In this document: piece after piece, positions 1-6,887 of the stretch
Numbering within the stretch: position 1 is the stretch's first letter
Layout: the number at the start of each line of letters is the position of its first letter
Assembly: GCA_017399065.1 (NCBI GenBank)
Contig: JAFQEL010000039.1
Location: 1-51,682 of the forward strand
Origin: Clostridia bacterium
Lineage (GTDB): Bacteria; Bacillota; Clostridia; Oscillospirales; Acutalibacteraceae
DNA: 51,682 bases
Direction: 5' to 3'
Notes under the pieces: generated by a model
The model's database searches: none
What the model was told of the DNA's origin: nothing
What the model saw: only the letters and a program-made list of their open reading frames with translations
Translations under genes and position numbers: made by a program

Positions 1-1
1 A

Positions 2-178
2 TATGACATAAAAGCAATGCCGTTTGTATTGTATTACTGGCACTGTATGTGCAATTACCGACCTGATGAACTCGGAGATATTCCTGACAGTTATAAAGCT
101 ATTGCAAAACTCATAAATAACTTTTTGAATTGGCTTTATGATAATGTTGAAGAGTTATCGGAAGAACTGATTAAATAA
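2..178 (+). CDS. C-terminal end of an unrecognised protein (5' truncated by window edge)
   Basis: The reading frame is open from base 2 and ends at TAA 176-178, directly before a strong terminator, so this is the 3' end of a real gene whose start lies outside the window. The visible 58 residues are rich in aromatic residues (FVLYYWHCMCNY) and end in an acidic, helical tail. I do not recognise the family and assign no function. Confidence 0.6.
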   Translation, partial: YDIKAMPFVLYYWHCMCNYRPDELGDIPDSYKAIAKLINNFLNWLYDNVEELSEELIK

Positions 179-186
179 AGCAAGTC

Positions 187-237
187 GCCCCGTTGAAATT
201 GCAGTTTTTTGCTTTCTCAACGGGGCTTTTTCTTTTG
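187..237 (+). terminator. Rho-independent terminator after the first partial gene
   Basis: The arms GCCCCGTTGA (187-196) and TCAACGGGGC (217-226) form a perfect 10-bp stem followed by a T-rich tract. It lies 9 bases after the stop codon of the upstream partial gene. Confidence 0.9.
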
Positions 238-247
238 TTATTAAGTT

Positions 248-685
248 TTATGCTCTTACCGGTTCACCGTATTCTCGTTTCATAGCTTCCATTGAAACTA
301 TCCACTGTTTGCCGAATTTGCAGACGTCAACACCGTTTACGAGCTTGCCATATGCTATAGCTTTACGGAGTGTGCTTTCGTTCAGATTCCAAAGGAACGT
401 TGCATCGCTGAATGCCATAAGTCCGTCAAAGGGCGTATCAATTTCTTCACCGTTTGCCCAAAGCTCATCACAGGAGATGTCAATATCATCGTTCCATATA
501 ATGCCGTAACCGCCTTGGTCAACAATTACAGAGCCGAAAAGCTCGGGTGAATCTTTAAGGGGCAAAAAGAAACTGTACTTTTCAAAGAGCGGTGCAACAT
601 CATAAATCTTTGTTACGCCCTCGGCAAACTGTACGATGAGCTTGTAATCTGGCAGAGCATTTACATTTTTTACTTTGTGGAACAT
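248..685 (-). CDS. DUF2442 protein with C-terminal helix-turn-helix-like domain (probable antidote/regulator of the pair)
   Basis: The N-terminal ~75 residues (VKNVNALPDYKLIVQFAEG...) look like DUF2442. The C-terminal ~50 residues (WNLNESTLRKAIAYGKLVNGVDVCKFGKQWIVSMEAMKREYG) resemble the small excisionase/MerR-like DNA-binding fold found attached to DUF2442. Two in-frame starts exist. TTG at 691 sits only one base from the AGGAGG (693-698), while ATG at 685 has 7-base spacing, so ATG 685 (145 aa) is chosen. It is second in a two-gene unit after the DUF4160 gene, 13 bases apart. DUF4160/DUF2442 neighbours are widespread in bacteria and behave like a toxin-antitoxin-style cassette, but no biochemical role is firmly known. 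I infer that this DNA-binding member autoregulates the upstream promoter. Confidence 0.75.
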   Translation of the reverse strand: MFHKVKNVNALPDYKLIVQFAEGVTKIYDVAPLFEKYSFFLPLKDSPELFGSVIVDQGGYGIIWNDDIDISCDELWANGEEIDTPFDGLMAFSDATFLWNLNESTLRKAIAYGKLVNGVDVCKFGKQWIVSMEAMKREYGEPVRA

Positions 686-698
686 ATACAAGCCTCCT

Positions 699-953
699 TT
701 ACTCGAGAGGAGAAAGAGTGATAAACTCCTGTGTTTCCCAAATCTTCAAAAGCTCATCCTTGTGCATAGCACTCCATTCGAGAACCATTTCAAGTGCTTT
801 CTTGGGAAGCTCTCCTTCTAAAACAGTACCGTCGTTGATACATATCGCAGCCATATGTTCACCGTAAATTGCGTGAAAATGCGGTGGATTGTGTTCTGAC
901 TGCTGAAAATACATACGGATAACAATTCCGTAAAATCTTGATAAAACAGGCAT
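699..953 (-). CDS. DUF4160 family protein (partner of the DUF2442 protein)
   Basis: This 84-aa protein (MPVLSRFYGIVIRMYF...EHNPPHFHAIYGEHMAAICINDG) carries the DUF4160 signature HNPPHFHA(I/R)YG, including the conserved NPPHFH segment. A strong AAAGGAGAG ribosome site precedes ATG 953. It is first in a two-gene unit with the DUF2442/HTH gene. The function of DUF4160 is not established. Gene order and size are those of a toxin-antitoxin-like or stress cassette, which is an inference from context. Confidence 0.8.
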   Translation of the reverse strand: MPVLSRFYGIVIRMYFQQSEHNPPHFHAIYGEHMAAICINDGTVLEGELPKKALEMVLEWSAMHKDELLKIWETQEFITLSPLE

Positions 954-977
954 CGGATATTCTCTCCTTTCACTTGC

Positions 978-1006
978 ATTATATCACGATATCGTGATAT
1001 TGTCAA
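978..1006 (-). promoter_or_regulatory. Consensus sigma-A promoter of the DUF4160/DUF2442 pair
   Basis: Read on the minus strand, TTGACA (1001-1006) and TATAAT (978-983) match both hexamers perfectly with a 17-bp spacer. The DUF4160 ATG lies 24 bases downstream of the -10. The spacer and half of the -10 are filled by a palindrome. Confidence 0.9.
981..1000. promoter_or_regulatory. 20-bp perfect palindromic operator inside the promoter spacer
   Basis: ATATCACGATATCGTGATAT is a perfect 20-bp palindrome. It occupies the whole 17-bp spacer and three bases of the -10. A protein bound here would block RNA polymerase directly, which fits tight autorepression, most simply by the HTH-bearing DUF2442 protein. 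Confidence 0.75.
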
Positions 1007-1102
1007 TGATATTATAGTATAAAACAAACCAATTATACATTTTTAAATAGAAAACTTTAAAACATACAATATGAATTATTTCTCCGTGAGCGATAATCTT
1101 TT

Positions 1103-1132
1103 TTGTCAATTTTGAATCGTATTGGTTATATT
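1103..1132 (+). promoter_or_regulatory. Candidate promoter of the choloylglycine hydrolase gene
   Basis: TTGTCA (1103-1108) and TATATT (1127-1132) are separated by 18 bp, 19 bases before the chosen ATG. This makes the upstream in-frame start at 1122 unlikely, because it would lie inside the promoter. Confidence 0.55.
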
Positions 1133-1151
1133 ATATTTGGAAGGTGATGCT

Positions 1152-2126
1152 ATGTGCACTGCGGTTACTTATAAAACAGACTGCTTTTATTTCGGCAGAA
1201 CTCTTGATAACGATTTTTCATATAACGAGCAGGTTACAGTAACTCCGCGTAATTTTTCATTTGTATTCAGAAACGGCAAAGTTATTGAACAGCACTATGC
1301 GATAATCGGTATGGCTTATGTTGTTGATGGATATCCGTTATATTATGATGCGGTGAATGAAAAAGGGCTTTGCATGGCAGGGCTCAATTTTGTAGGCAAT
1401 GCACATTATTTTCAGCCTGCTGATAACAAAGATAATATAGCACAGTTTGAGTTTATACCGTGGGTGCTTTCACAGTGTGAGAGTGTAAAGCGGGCAAAAG
1501 AATTGCTCGCACGTATTAATATAACGGGTGAAGTTTTCAGTGAAGATTTACCTGCATCACAGCTTCATTGGATTATAGCAGACAAAGAGCAGGCGATAAC
1601 CGTCGAGTCGGTTAAAGACGGGCTGAAAATTTACGATAACCTTGCAGGTGTGCTGACAAACAATCCGCCGTTTGATATGCAGATATTTAATTTAAATAAT
1701 TATATGGGGCTTTCGGCTTTGCCGCCACGCAATACCTTTGCACCCGATATAAAGCTTGATGTTTACAGCAGGGGAATGGGTGCGATCGGTCTGCCGGGTG
1801 ACCTTTCGTCACAGTCGAGGTTCGTAAGGGCAGCGTTTACTAAGCTCAACAGCGTGAGCGAAACCGATGAAAAATCGAGCGTAGGGCAGTTCTTTCATAT
1901 TCTCGGCAGTGTTGAACAGACAAGGGGCTGCTGTACACTCGAAAACGGAAAATACGAAATAACTGTGTATACTTCTTGCTGTAACGCAGACAAAGGGATT
2001 TATTATTATACAACCTATAATAATCGCCGGATAACCGCAGTTGATATGCATCGCACAAACCTCAATTCATCAGAGCTTATAACCTATCCGCTTGTTGATG
2101 AAGAGAAGATGAATTATGTGTTGTAA
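1152..2126 (+). CDS. bsh: Choloylglycine hydrolase family protein (probable bile salt hydrolase)
   Basis: The 324-aa protein is an N-terminal-nucleophile hydrolase of the choloylglycine hydrolase/penicillin V acylase family, which in gut bacteria cleaves the glycine or taurine amide of conjugated bile salts. Translation from ATG 1152 gives MCTAVTY, placing the catalytic Cys at position 2 after Met removal. The other active-site residues are visible: Arg16 and Asp19 (FGRTLDND), Asn79 (GLNF), Asn170/171 (VLTNNPPF) and Arg223 (SQSRFVRAAF). Length matches the ~320-aa family norm. GGAAGGTGAT is the ribosome site. No signal peptide is seen, so it is probably cytoplasmic. Bile-salt versus penicillin-V preference cannot be read with certainty. 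A second-copy relic lies 0.65 kb downstream. Confidence 0.92.
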   Translation: MCTAVTYKTDCFYFGRTLDNDFSYNEQVTVTPRNFSFVFRNGKVIEQHYAIIGMAYVVDGYPLYYDAVNEKGLCMAGLNFVGNAHYFQPADNKDNIAQFEFIPWVLSQCESVKRAKELLARINITGEVFSEDLPASQLHWIIADKEQAITVESVKDGLKIYDNLAGVLTNNPPFDMQIFNLNNYMGLSALPPRNTFAPDIKLDVYSRGMGAIGLPGDLSSQSRFVRAAFTKLNSVSETDEKSSVGQFFHILGSVEQTRGCCTLENGKYEITVYTSCCNADKGIYYYTTYNNRRITAVDMHRTNLNSSELITYPLVDEEKMNYVL

Positions 2127-2129
2127 TCA

Positions 2130-2159
2130 AAAACGCCGAGCAATGCACTCGGCGTTTTG
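2130..2159 (+). terminator. Terminator of the choloylglycine hydrolase gene
   Basis: AAAACGCCGAG (2130-2140) pairs with CTCGGCGTTTT (2148-2158), immediately after the stop codon. Confidence 0.88.
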
Positions 2160-2227
2160 TCGTATCGGATGTATAAAAGTTAAGCGATTTTCAGGCACCC
2201 TTGTGTAAAAGAGAGCCTTGGTTTTTA

Positions 2228-2276
2228 ATGGGTCGTTGTAGGCAACGACCCATACAGCAGAGAGAAAGAGTGATGT
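2228..2276. repeat. Palindromic repeat unit, copy 1
   Basis: ATGGGTCGTTG pairs with CAACGACCCAT to form a hairpin and is followed by a tail ACAGCAGAGAGAAAGAG. The whole ~49-base unit recurs at 2723-2770 with few changes. Confidence 0.75.
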
Positions 2277-2722
2277 GTACGTTTGGAGCGGACGGCCAAT
2301 GGCCGCCCCTACGATGTGGATTTTAGATTTTGCGTAAAATTTGAAATGTTGTGGCTTTGAACGGAGCAGGCTGACGGGAATTAGACGGTATTTTTTTATG
2401 TGAGTGAGTGTCCGCAGGCGGTAGATTGAGCTTTGAGATTTTATTTACGTTGGGAGCCGTTGCGGTAATCGGAATGCACGTTTGCGTTCCGATTAAATGA
2501 ACGGAGTCGATTGAGTCAGCCGTAGCGGAGTGCGGATAGCCTCAAGAGTTCTTTTGGTTACTTTTGTAACGACAGACAAAAGTAACTGCGGCACTGCCGC
2601 ATATCAATGTTGACAATCCCTCAATCAATGAGGGAGTCGAGTAAGATTCTTCGCTAACGCTCAGAATGACAATTTTAGTTGAGTTGCATCTGATTTTAAA
2701 TTACAAAGATGTAGATTTTACG

Positions 2723-2770
2723 ATGGGTCGTTGTGTGCACGACCCATACGGCACAGAGAAAGAGCGATGT
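2723..2770. repeat. Palindromic repeat unit, copy 2
   Basis: This is a near-copy of 2228-2276. ATGGGTCGT...ACGACCCAT forms the hairpin, followed by ACGGCACAGAGAAAGAG. It directly precedes the hydrolase relic, so repeat plus hydrolase 3' end may have been duplicated together. Confidence 0.75.
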
Positions 2771-2783
2771 AAAATAAAGACTG

Positions 2784-2831
2784 ATAACCTATCCGCTTGT
2801 TGAAGAGGAGCAGATAAATTATGCGTTATAA
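2784..2831 (+). pseudogene. Relic of a second choloylglycine hydrolase gene (last 15 codons)
   Basis: The in-frame translation ITYPLVEEEQINYAL-stop aligns with the end of the intact gene, ITYPLVDEEKMNYVL-stop. The nucleotide match starts and stops abruptly, and no further hydrolase sequence is visible upstream. The changes between the copies are mostly conservative at the protein level, so the lost copy was probably once under selection. This is a remnant and not an expressed gene. Confidence 0.75.
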
Positions 2832-2836
2832 AGAAT

Positions 2837-2863
2837 GCCGACTTCCCGTTGAGAGAAGTCGGC
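2837..2863. terminator. Hairpin after the hydrolase relic, between converging transcription units
   Basis: GCCGACTT (2837-2844) pairs with AAGTCGGC (2856-2863). T tracts on both sides are weak, so terminator activity is possible but not certain. It lies just past the stop of the minus-strand membrane-protein gene. Confidence 0.5.
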
Positions 2864-2868
2864 ATATC

Positions 2869-4713
2869 TTATCTGTCATAATATATTTCTGTGTCTTCCG
2901 GTGTGATTATTTCGAGAGCTTCGTCATAGTGTGTGTTTTTTATTACACCCAGTTCCTCGAGCGCTTTTTCGGCACGCATTGAGTTGAGTGAAAAGCCGAA
3001 TACGGAGTCGTTACGTTCAGCTTGCTGTGCTCTTACGAGTGCTTGTCTGAGTTCAAGATAACCGGTAGGATGATACTCTAAAATTGAATAGTTTTCGGTG
3101 ATGTCGGTTCCGTACTTATTGTCGTAATACTTGGCAAGGCGAACCATATCGGGCACAGCGGCATCGCCTAGATTGTTGAGCGCAGCGACGTCAACCGTTG
3201 ACAGTGTGCCGTCAAGGTAGCGGTCTACGTTGTACTTTGCAATAATACTGTCAGCGTTGCAAAGCGAGAGACCTGCAAATGATATGACAAGTATGGCCGA
3301 TGCAACTGCGGCAATCTTGATTTTAGATATAAATCTGCTGAGTGCAACGGCGATAAATATCAGTGCAAGCACAGCCATAAACCACGTTGCGTAAACTCTC
3401 TTCTGCGTGAGACCGTAGCATTGGATATACATTACCATTTTGGCAATGGCGGTGCTTATAAGCACAAGCGTAAAGGCTGAGAAAACGCAGGTGAGGACTT
3501 TGATAACAGCACTGTAAAACCTGCTCTTTTTTGAGAATGCGATTATCAGCGCGATAATCACAAGGTTTATAGCAGATACGGCACAAAGCTGGAAGAAGCC
3601 CTCTCTTGCATACTCTGCGTAACTGAAGTCTTGGGGCAATACACCCGTAAAGCCCGATATATAATATTTCCACTGTGATATGAAGAATATTACATAAACT
3701 GCAAGCAGTGGTACTGATGCCGCAACTGAGGTTGTGACAGGCGAAAAACGGATCTTTGTTTCTCTCTGTGTGATTTTTTCTTCTGATAGAAATACTATCT
3801 GCCTGCCGTCAACAGATGAAATATATAAGCTGTAGATAAATATTCCTATCGGAACGGCATAAATAAGGCTTACGATGTGTGATAAGACGGTGACTATATC
3901 AAAGTCGAATATGCGGTTTATAAGGCTTTCAAAAGATGCGTCATAGAGCAGAAGCAGAAGTACAACCGCTGTGGGAATTGCGGCTGCTGCAAGACCGATT
4001 ATGAGCTTGAGTAAAAAGCCCATACTTTTCTTTGTTTTGCCTTGAAATACCGCTCGCAGCATTTCGATTTTACTTATATATTTTATCGGAAGTAAAACCG
4101 CACTTTTGAGAAAATCAGCTATTATGAAATTTGAAAAGCTCGCTTTGAATTTGCTGCCTGCCGAAGCATAGATGAAGTAGCAATAGGCGATAACGGCATA
4201 GCTGAAGGCAAAAAAGTGGATAAACGTATTTGATGAAAAGACGAACGAAAGCGAAATGACAACCGCTGATGTTGCGACCGCACTTGCCGTGATGTTCGGC
4301 TTGCGTTTTGTCATAAGCAGGAAAACACCCGTAGCGGCAAAGAGTATTGCAATAAAAAGTGTTGCACCGAGAGGTGATGATGCAGTATGTACCGACCTGC
4401 AGAAAAGGTAGCTTAAAATATATGAAAGCCATGCGAAAACAGTTTCGGATACGGTGAAGCTTCGCTTTATTTTTACAGGCTTCGGCGGTGCAACAGGTAT
4501 AATCTGCGGCTGTGCTACCGGTACGGCTTCGGGGTAAAAAGGTTTGTTGATTACAGGGATTTGTTGAGCAGGTACTGTTACGACAGGCTGATACGCTGCT
4601 TTTGGCGTTTCGTTTTGCCTGAGCTTTTTTTCTGCAAGCTCTTCTATTTTCTTTTCAACAAGCATACCGACAAGCTCTTCGAGGCTTTTGTCGCTGTTAA
4701 TGTTATGTTCCAT
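2869..4713 (-). CDS. Polytopic membrane protein, DUF4153/DUF4173-like
   Basis: The 614-aa protein has a soluble N-terminus with a charged helix (LVEKKIEELAEKKLRQNE) and a proline-rich linker. Many hydrophobic segments follow between about residues 85 and 480. The C-terminal soluble domain (KYNVDRYLDGTLSTVDVAALNNLGDAAVPDMVRLAKYY...) resembles the tail of DUF4153/DUF4173 membrane proteins. It is the last gene of a tight operon, 15 bases after the HTH gene and following the DUF2975 gene. The biochemical role of this family is unknown. The assignment rests on topology, the tail motif and the HTH/DUF2975 context. Confidence 0.7.
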   Translation of the reverse strand: MEHNINSDKSLEELVGMLVEKKIEELAEKKLRQNETPKAAYQPVVTVPAQQIPVINKPFYPEAVPVAQPQIIPVAPPKPVKIKRSFTVSETVFAWLSYILSYLFCRSVHTASSPLGATLFIAILFAATGVFLLMTKRKPNITASAVATSAVVISLSFVFSSNTFIHFFAFSYAVIAYCYFIYASAGSKFKASFSNFIIADFLKSAVLLPIKYISKIEMLRAVFQGKTKKSMGFLLKLIIGLAAAAIPTAVVLLLLLYDASFESLINRIFDFDIVTVLSHIVSLIYAVPIGIFIYSLYISSVDGRQIVFLSEEKITQRETKIRFSPVTTSVAASVPLLAVYVIFFISQWKYYISGFTGVLPQDFSYAEYAREGFFQLCAVSAINLVIIALIIAFSKKSRFYSAVIKVLTCVFSAFTLVLISTAIAKMVMYIQCYGLTQKRVYATWFMAVLALIFIAVALSRFISKIKIAAVASAILVISFAGLSLCNADSIIAKYNVDRYLDGTLSTVDVAALNNLGDAAVPDMVRLAKYYDNKYGTDITENYSILEYHPTGYLELRQALVRAQQAERNDSVFGFSLNSMRAEKALEELGVIKNTHYDEALEIITPEDTEIYYDR

Positions 4714-4728
4714 AGCTTACTCCTTTCT

Positions 4729-4935
4729 TTATTCGTCGGGTGTGTATTCGATTATATCCTCCACACGGCAGTCGAGTGCCTTGCAAATTGCATCAAGGGT
4801 AGAAAACCTTATTGCCTTTGCTTTGTTGTTTTTGAGTATGGAAAGGTTGGCGAGCGTTATGCCGACTTTGTCGGAAAGCTCGTTGAGTGACATTTTGCGT
4901 TTGGCCATCATTACGTCAAGATTTATTGTTATCAT
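4729..4935 (-). CDS. Small XRE/Cro-type helix-turn-helix regulator (YozG-like)
   Basis: The 68-aa protein is almost entirely one Cro/CI HTH domain. The helices are AKRKMSLNELSDKVGITLANLSILKNNKAKAIRFSTLDAICKALDC, and it ends in the typical VEDIIEYTPDE. Proteins of this size and tail are usual partners of DUF2975 membrane proteins in Firmicutes. It lies 16 bases downstream of the DUF2975 gene and 15 bases upstream of the large membrane protein gene. It probably autoregulates this operon. Confidence 0.9.
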   Translation of the reverse strand: MITINLDVMMAKRKMSLNELSDKVGITLANLSILKNNKAKAIRFSTLDAICKALDCRVEDIIEYTPDE

Positions 4936-4951
4936 TTATCATCTTCCCTTA

Positions 4952-5425
4952 TTACACGGTTAAATCGTTTTCGTTTTTGATTTGTGTTGCTTCGTCAATA
5001 ACGTTTTTGGTTACTCTCAGGCAAAGTCCGAGGAAAAACGCAAGAAAAGAGACAACAAAAGCAAGCTGGAAATAAAAGCCGAGAACAATAAACAGCAGGC
5101 ATATTATGTAACAGCACCACGAAACACTGCGGATAAGAAATACGCTTTTTTCTGTAAAAACCAAGCCTTTTTTGACCCTTTGAAGCAGGCTGAAAAGAAA
5201 ACAGTTTGCCGCAAACATATCGGTAAGAATAAGATAAGCTACTACCATAACAAGTGTGCGACCCGAATCGCTTATGCCGTCGCGACTGCCTATGTTGTCG
5301 GGTGTGTCAATAAGCATAGGTACGAGCGTTGGCAGGATAAAGGCACCTGCAATACACAGCACAAAAAAGATTGCGGATATGGCGATTGATAAATTGATTG
5401 ATGCTTTGGTTGATATTTTAAGCAT
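4952..5425 (-). CDS. DUF2975 family membrane protein
   Basis: The 157-aa protein has four hydrophobic segments: SIAISAIFFVLCIAGAFILP, RTLVMVVAYLILTDMFAANCFLF, VSWCCYIICLLFIVLGFYF and FVVSFLAFFLGLCLRV. It has an NxIDEATQIKNENDLTV tail, as in DUF2975 proteins that pair with YozG-like regulators. It is the first gene of the three-gene operon, behind a good sigma-A promoter and an inverted repeat. Its role is unknown. A membrane-sensor or regulator-sequestering role is only a guess from the conserved pairing. Confidence 0.85.
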   Translation of the reverse strand: MLKISTKASINLSIAISAIFFVLCIAGAFILPTLVPMLIDTPDNIGSRDGISDSGRTLVMVVAYLILTDMFAANCFLFSLLQRVKKGLVFTEKSVFLIRSVSWCCYIICLLFIVLGFYFQLAFVVSFLAFFLGLCLRVTKNVIDEATQIKNENDLTV

Positions 5426-5463
5426 ATCATAAACCTCCGTTTATATTTTCTTCCTTTGCCTAT

Positions 5464-5492
5464 AAAATACACCTCAAATTGATGAATGTCAA
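5464..5492 (-). promoter_or_regulatory. Promoter of the DUF2975/HTH/membrane-protein operon
   Basis: On the minus strand, TTGACA (5487-5492) and TATTTT (5464-5469) are separated by 17 bp, about 40 bases before the DUF2975 ATG. Confidence 0.7.
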
Positions 5493-5498
5493 TATAAT

Positions 5499-5517
5499 TT
5501 TATCGTTTTTCGATAAA
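5499..5517. promoter_or_regulatory. Inverted repeat just upstream of the DUF2975 operon -35
   Basis: TTTATCG-N5-CGATAAA is a perfect 7-bp inverted repeat 6 bases upstream of the -35. Its position fits an operator for the HTH regulator encoded in the operon. Confidence 0.5.
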
Positions 5518-5534
5518 TGTAATACTTTTGTAAT

Positions 5535-5588
5535 TTTTTTACAGCAAAAAGCAAAGGCTCTGCACGGATAGTTTCCGTACGGAGCCTT
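5535..5588 (-). terminator. Terminator of the metallophosphoesterase gene
   Basis: On the minus strand an AAGGCTCCGTACGGA arm pairs with TCCGTGCAGAGCCTT (5554-5588) with minor mismatches, followed by a T-rich run. Confidence 0.8.
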
Positions 5589-5606
5589 GATGATTCTTAT
5601 TGGTTT

Positions 5607-6764
5607 TTACAGATAATCTCTGTTATATCTCGGGCTTATTTTGAATGTGCCGTTGGGTGCGATATCTGTCACGGTGACACCCTGCACCCATTTTTCTTCG
5701 CCCCAGCCTGTTTTCTCTTCGAGAGTGTAGGTTTCGTAACCGCCGCACTGGTTGTATACGAGGTAAACGCCGTCATATACCGCACAGAAGTCGTTTACGT
5801 GATCGTGGCCGCTGAACAAAGCTTCGGTGCTGCCGAGCTTCTTTATAAGTGCAAACATTCCGCTGTTGTGCTTAGAGCAGCCTACGGATTCGTATACACC
5901 GCCGTAGAGAATCTCGCACTTGTCTGTGAAACCGAATTTATTGTTTTCATCCTGAATTACAGCGTATTCGTACTCGGGAATCGGAATGTGCATATACATA
6001 AACGATTTTACTTCGCCGTATTTTTTCTCGAGCGATTTGAGCTTGTTTTCGTACCAGTTCATCTGGTTGTTTTTTATGAAGTCGTATGAGCCGTACTCCC
6101 ACGGACAGCCGTGCTCGTCACGGTATTCGTCGATTATATCTCTGCCCGAGTCAAGCATAAACAGTGTTTTGAGAATTTCGCTGTCGCTCTTAAGTATGTT
6201 GATGCAGTAGTTACAAAGGCCGAAAAGCTCTTTTTTACCTTGTCTTGCAAGACAGTGGGGAAATGTGGTCTGGCATTTCATAAGCAGCTCTTTGAAGCGG
6301 CCTTTTTCTTCGCGTGCCTCGTGGTTGCCGAAGGTGAATGCCCAATAAACACCGATTTTTTCCATAAACTGTGCAAACTGAATTGCGTCAAAGTGCTGAT
6401 ATTTGCCGAGAATTATATCGCCCGTGAGTACAACAAGGTCGGGCTTTGTGTCGGCTATATGACGCATAAGCATACCCATACATTTGTCACGCAGTATGGG
6501 GTCGTCACCGAAGTGCAGGTCGGTTGTTGAGAGAATACGAAAGCCATTGTTGAGAATTTTTCCGTTTTCGTCAAACTTTGCAATCGTTACGCTGTCTTCG
6601 TCTTCGCTGATGATTTTAACGTCTGTACCGACTGTGGGGATATCAAGGCTTGCGGTAAACATAATTTTTGCAAGCTTGCCGCCGCTGATACTGTAAACAC
6701 CTCTGCCCATTGAGAGCAGAGCTTTGTCGATTCCTATTCTGAGCTTTTCGTAGATAATGTTCAT
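5607..6764 (-). CDS. Calcineurin-like metallophosphoesterase
   Basis: The 385-aa protein carries the full two-metal phosphoesterase signature. This is DLH (82-84, STTDLHFGD), GD (115-116, VVLTGDI), GNHE (146-149, TFGNHEA), a histidine at about 259 (MYMHIP) and GHDH (319-322, FSGHDHVND). An ~70-residue N-terminal extension of unknown role precedes the catalytic domain. No signal peptide or membrane segment is evident, so it is probably cytoplasmic. AAAGGTGA precedes ATG 6764. It forms its own transcription unit, and neighbours do not reveal the substrate. Related clostridial proteins are annotated only as metallophosphoesterases. Confidence 0.88.
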   Translation of the reverse strand: MNIIYEKLRIGIDKALLSMGRGVYSISGGKLAKIMFTASLDIPTVGTDVKIISEDEDSVTIAKFDENGKILNNGFRILSTTDLHFGDDPILRDKCMGMLMRHIADTKPDLVVLTGDIILGKYQHFDAIQFAQFMEKIGVYWAFTFGNHEAREEKGRFKELLMKCQTTFPHCLARQGKKELFGLCNYCINILKSDSEILKTLFMLDSGRDIIDEYRDEHGCPWEYGSYDFIKNNQMNWYENKLKSLEKKYGEVKSFMYMHIPIPEYEYAVIQDENNKFGFTDKCEILYGGVYESVGCSKHNSGMFALIKKLGSTEALFSGHDHVNDFCAVYDGVYLVYNQCGGYETYTLEEKTGWGEEKWVQGVTVTDIAPNGTFKISPRYNRDYL

Positions 6765-6800
6765 TTAAGTCACCTTTATGTTTTTTCGGTTTATGTTAAA

Positions 6801-6829
6801 ATGATATCACAATAATTAAACGGATTCAA
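6801..6829 (-). promoter_or_regulatory. Promoter of the metallophosphoesterase gene
   Basis: On the minus strand, TTGAAT (6824-6829) and TATCAT (6801-6806) have a 17-bp spacer, 36 bases before the ATG. Confidence 0.6.
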
Positions 6830-6838
6830 TAAAAAATT

Positions 6839-6867
6839 TGTCACCAGATGCCAACTTCAATCGTTTT
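6839..6867 (+). promoter_or_regulatory. Candidate ECF-type promoter before the sigma-factor gene
   Basis: TGTCACC (6839-6845) and CGTTTT (6862-6867) are separated by 16 bp. This resembles the AAC-type -35 and CGT-type -10 spacing of ECF sigma promoters, 20 bases before the ATG. It suggests autoregulation, by pattern alone. Confidence 0.4.
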
Positions 6868-6887
6868 ATAAGCGAAAGGAGGAAGTT

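Larger units (their letters stand above)
2160..2783. repeat. Gene-free stretch packed with short palindromes
   Basis: No credible coding frame is present. The stretch contains a series of hairpin-forming repeats: 2228-2253, GGACGGCC...GGCCGCCC near 2290-2308, TAATCGGAA/TTCCGATTA (2466-2495), GTTACTTTTGT/ACAAAAGTAAC (2557-2586), GCGGCA/TGCCGC (2588-2600), CCCTCA/TGAGGG (2618-2634) and 2723-2747. They resemble dispersed intergenic repeat elements rather than regulators of one gene. Confidence 0.65.

Noticed and set aside
248-691. TTG at 691 as start of the DUF2442 protein
   Set aside because: Only one base separates AGGAGG from it; ATG 685 has the normal 7-base spacing.
1122-1151. Ten-residue N-terminal extension of the choloylglycine hydrolase
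   Set aside because: It would lie in the promoter and would move the nucleophilic cysteine away from position 2, which the family requires.
2160-2868. A CRISPR array or attachment site in the palindrome cluster
   Set aside because: The repeats are different from one another and not evenly spaced, and no integrase or cas gene is nearby.
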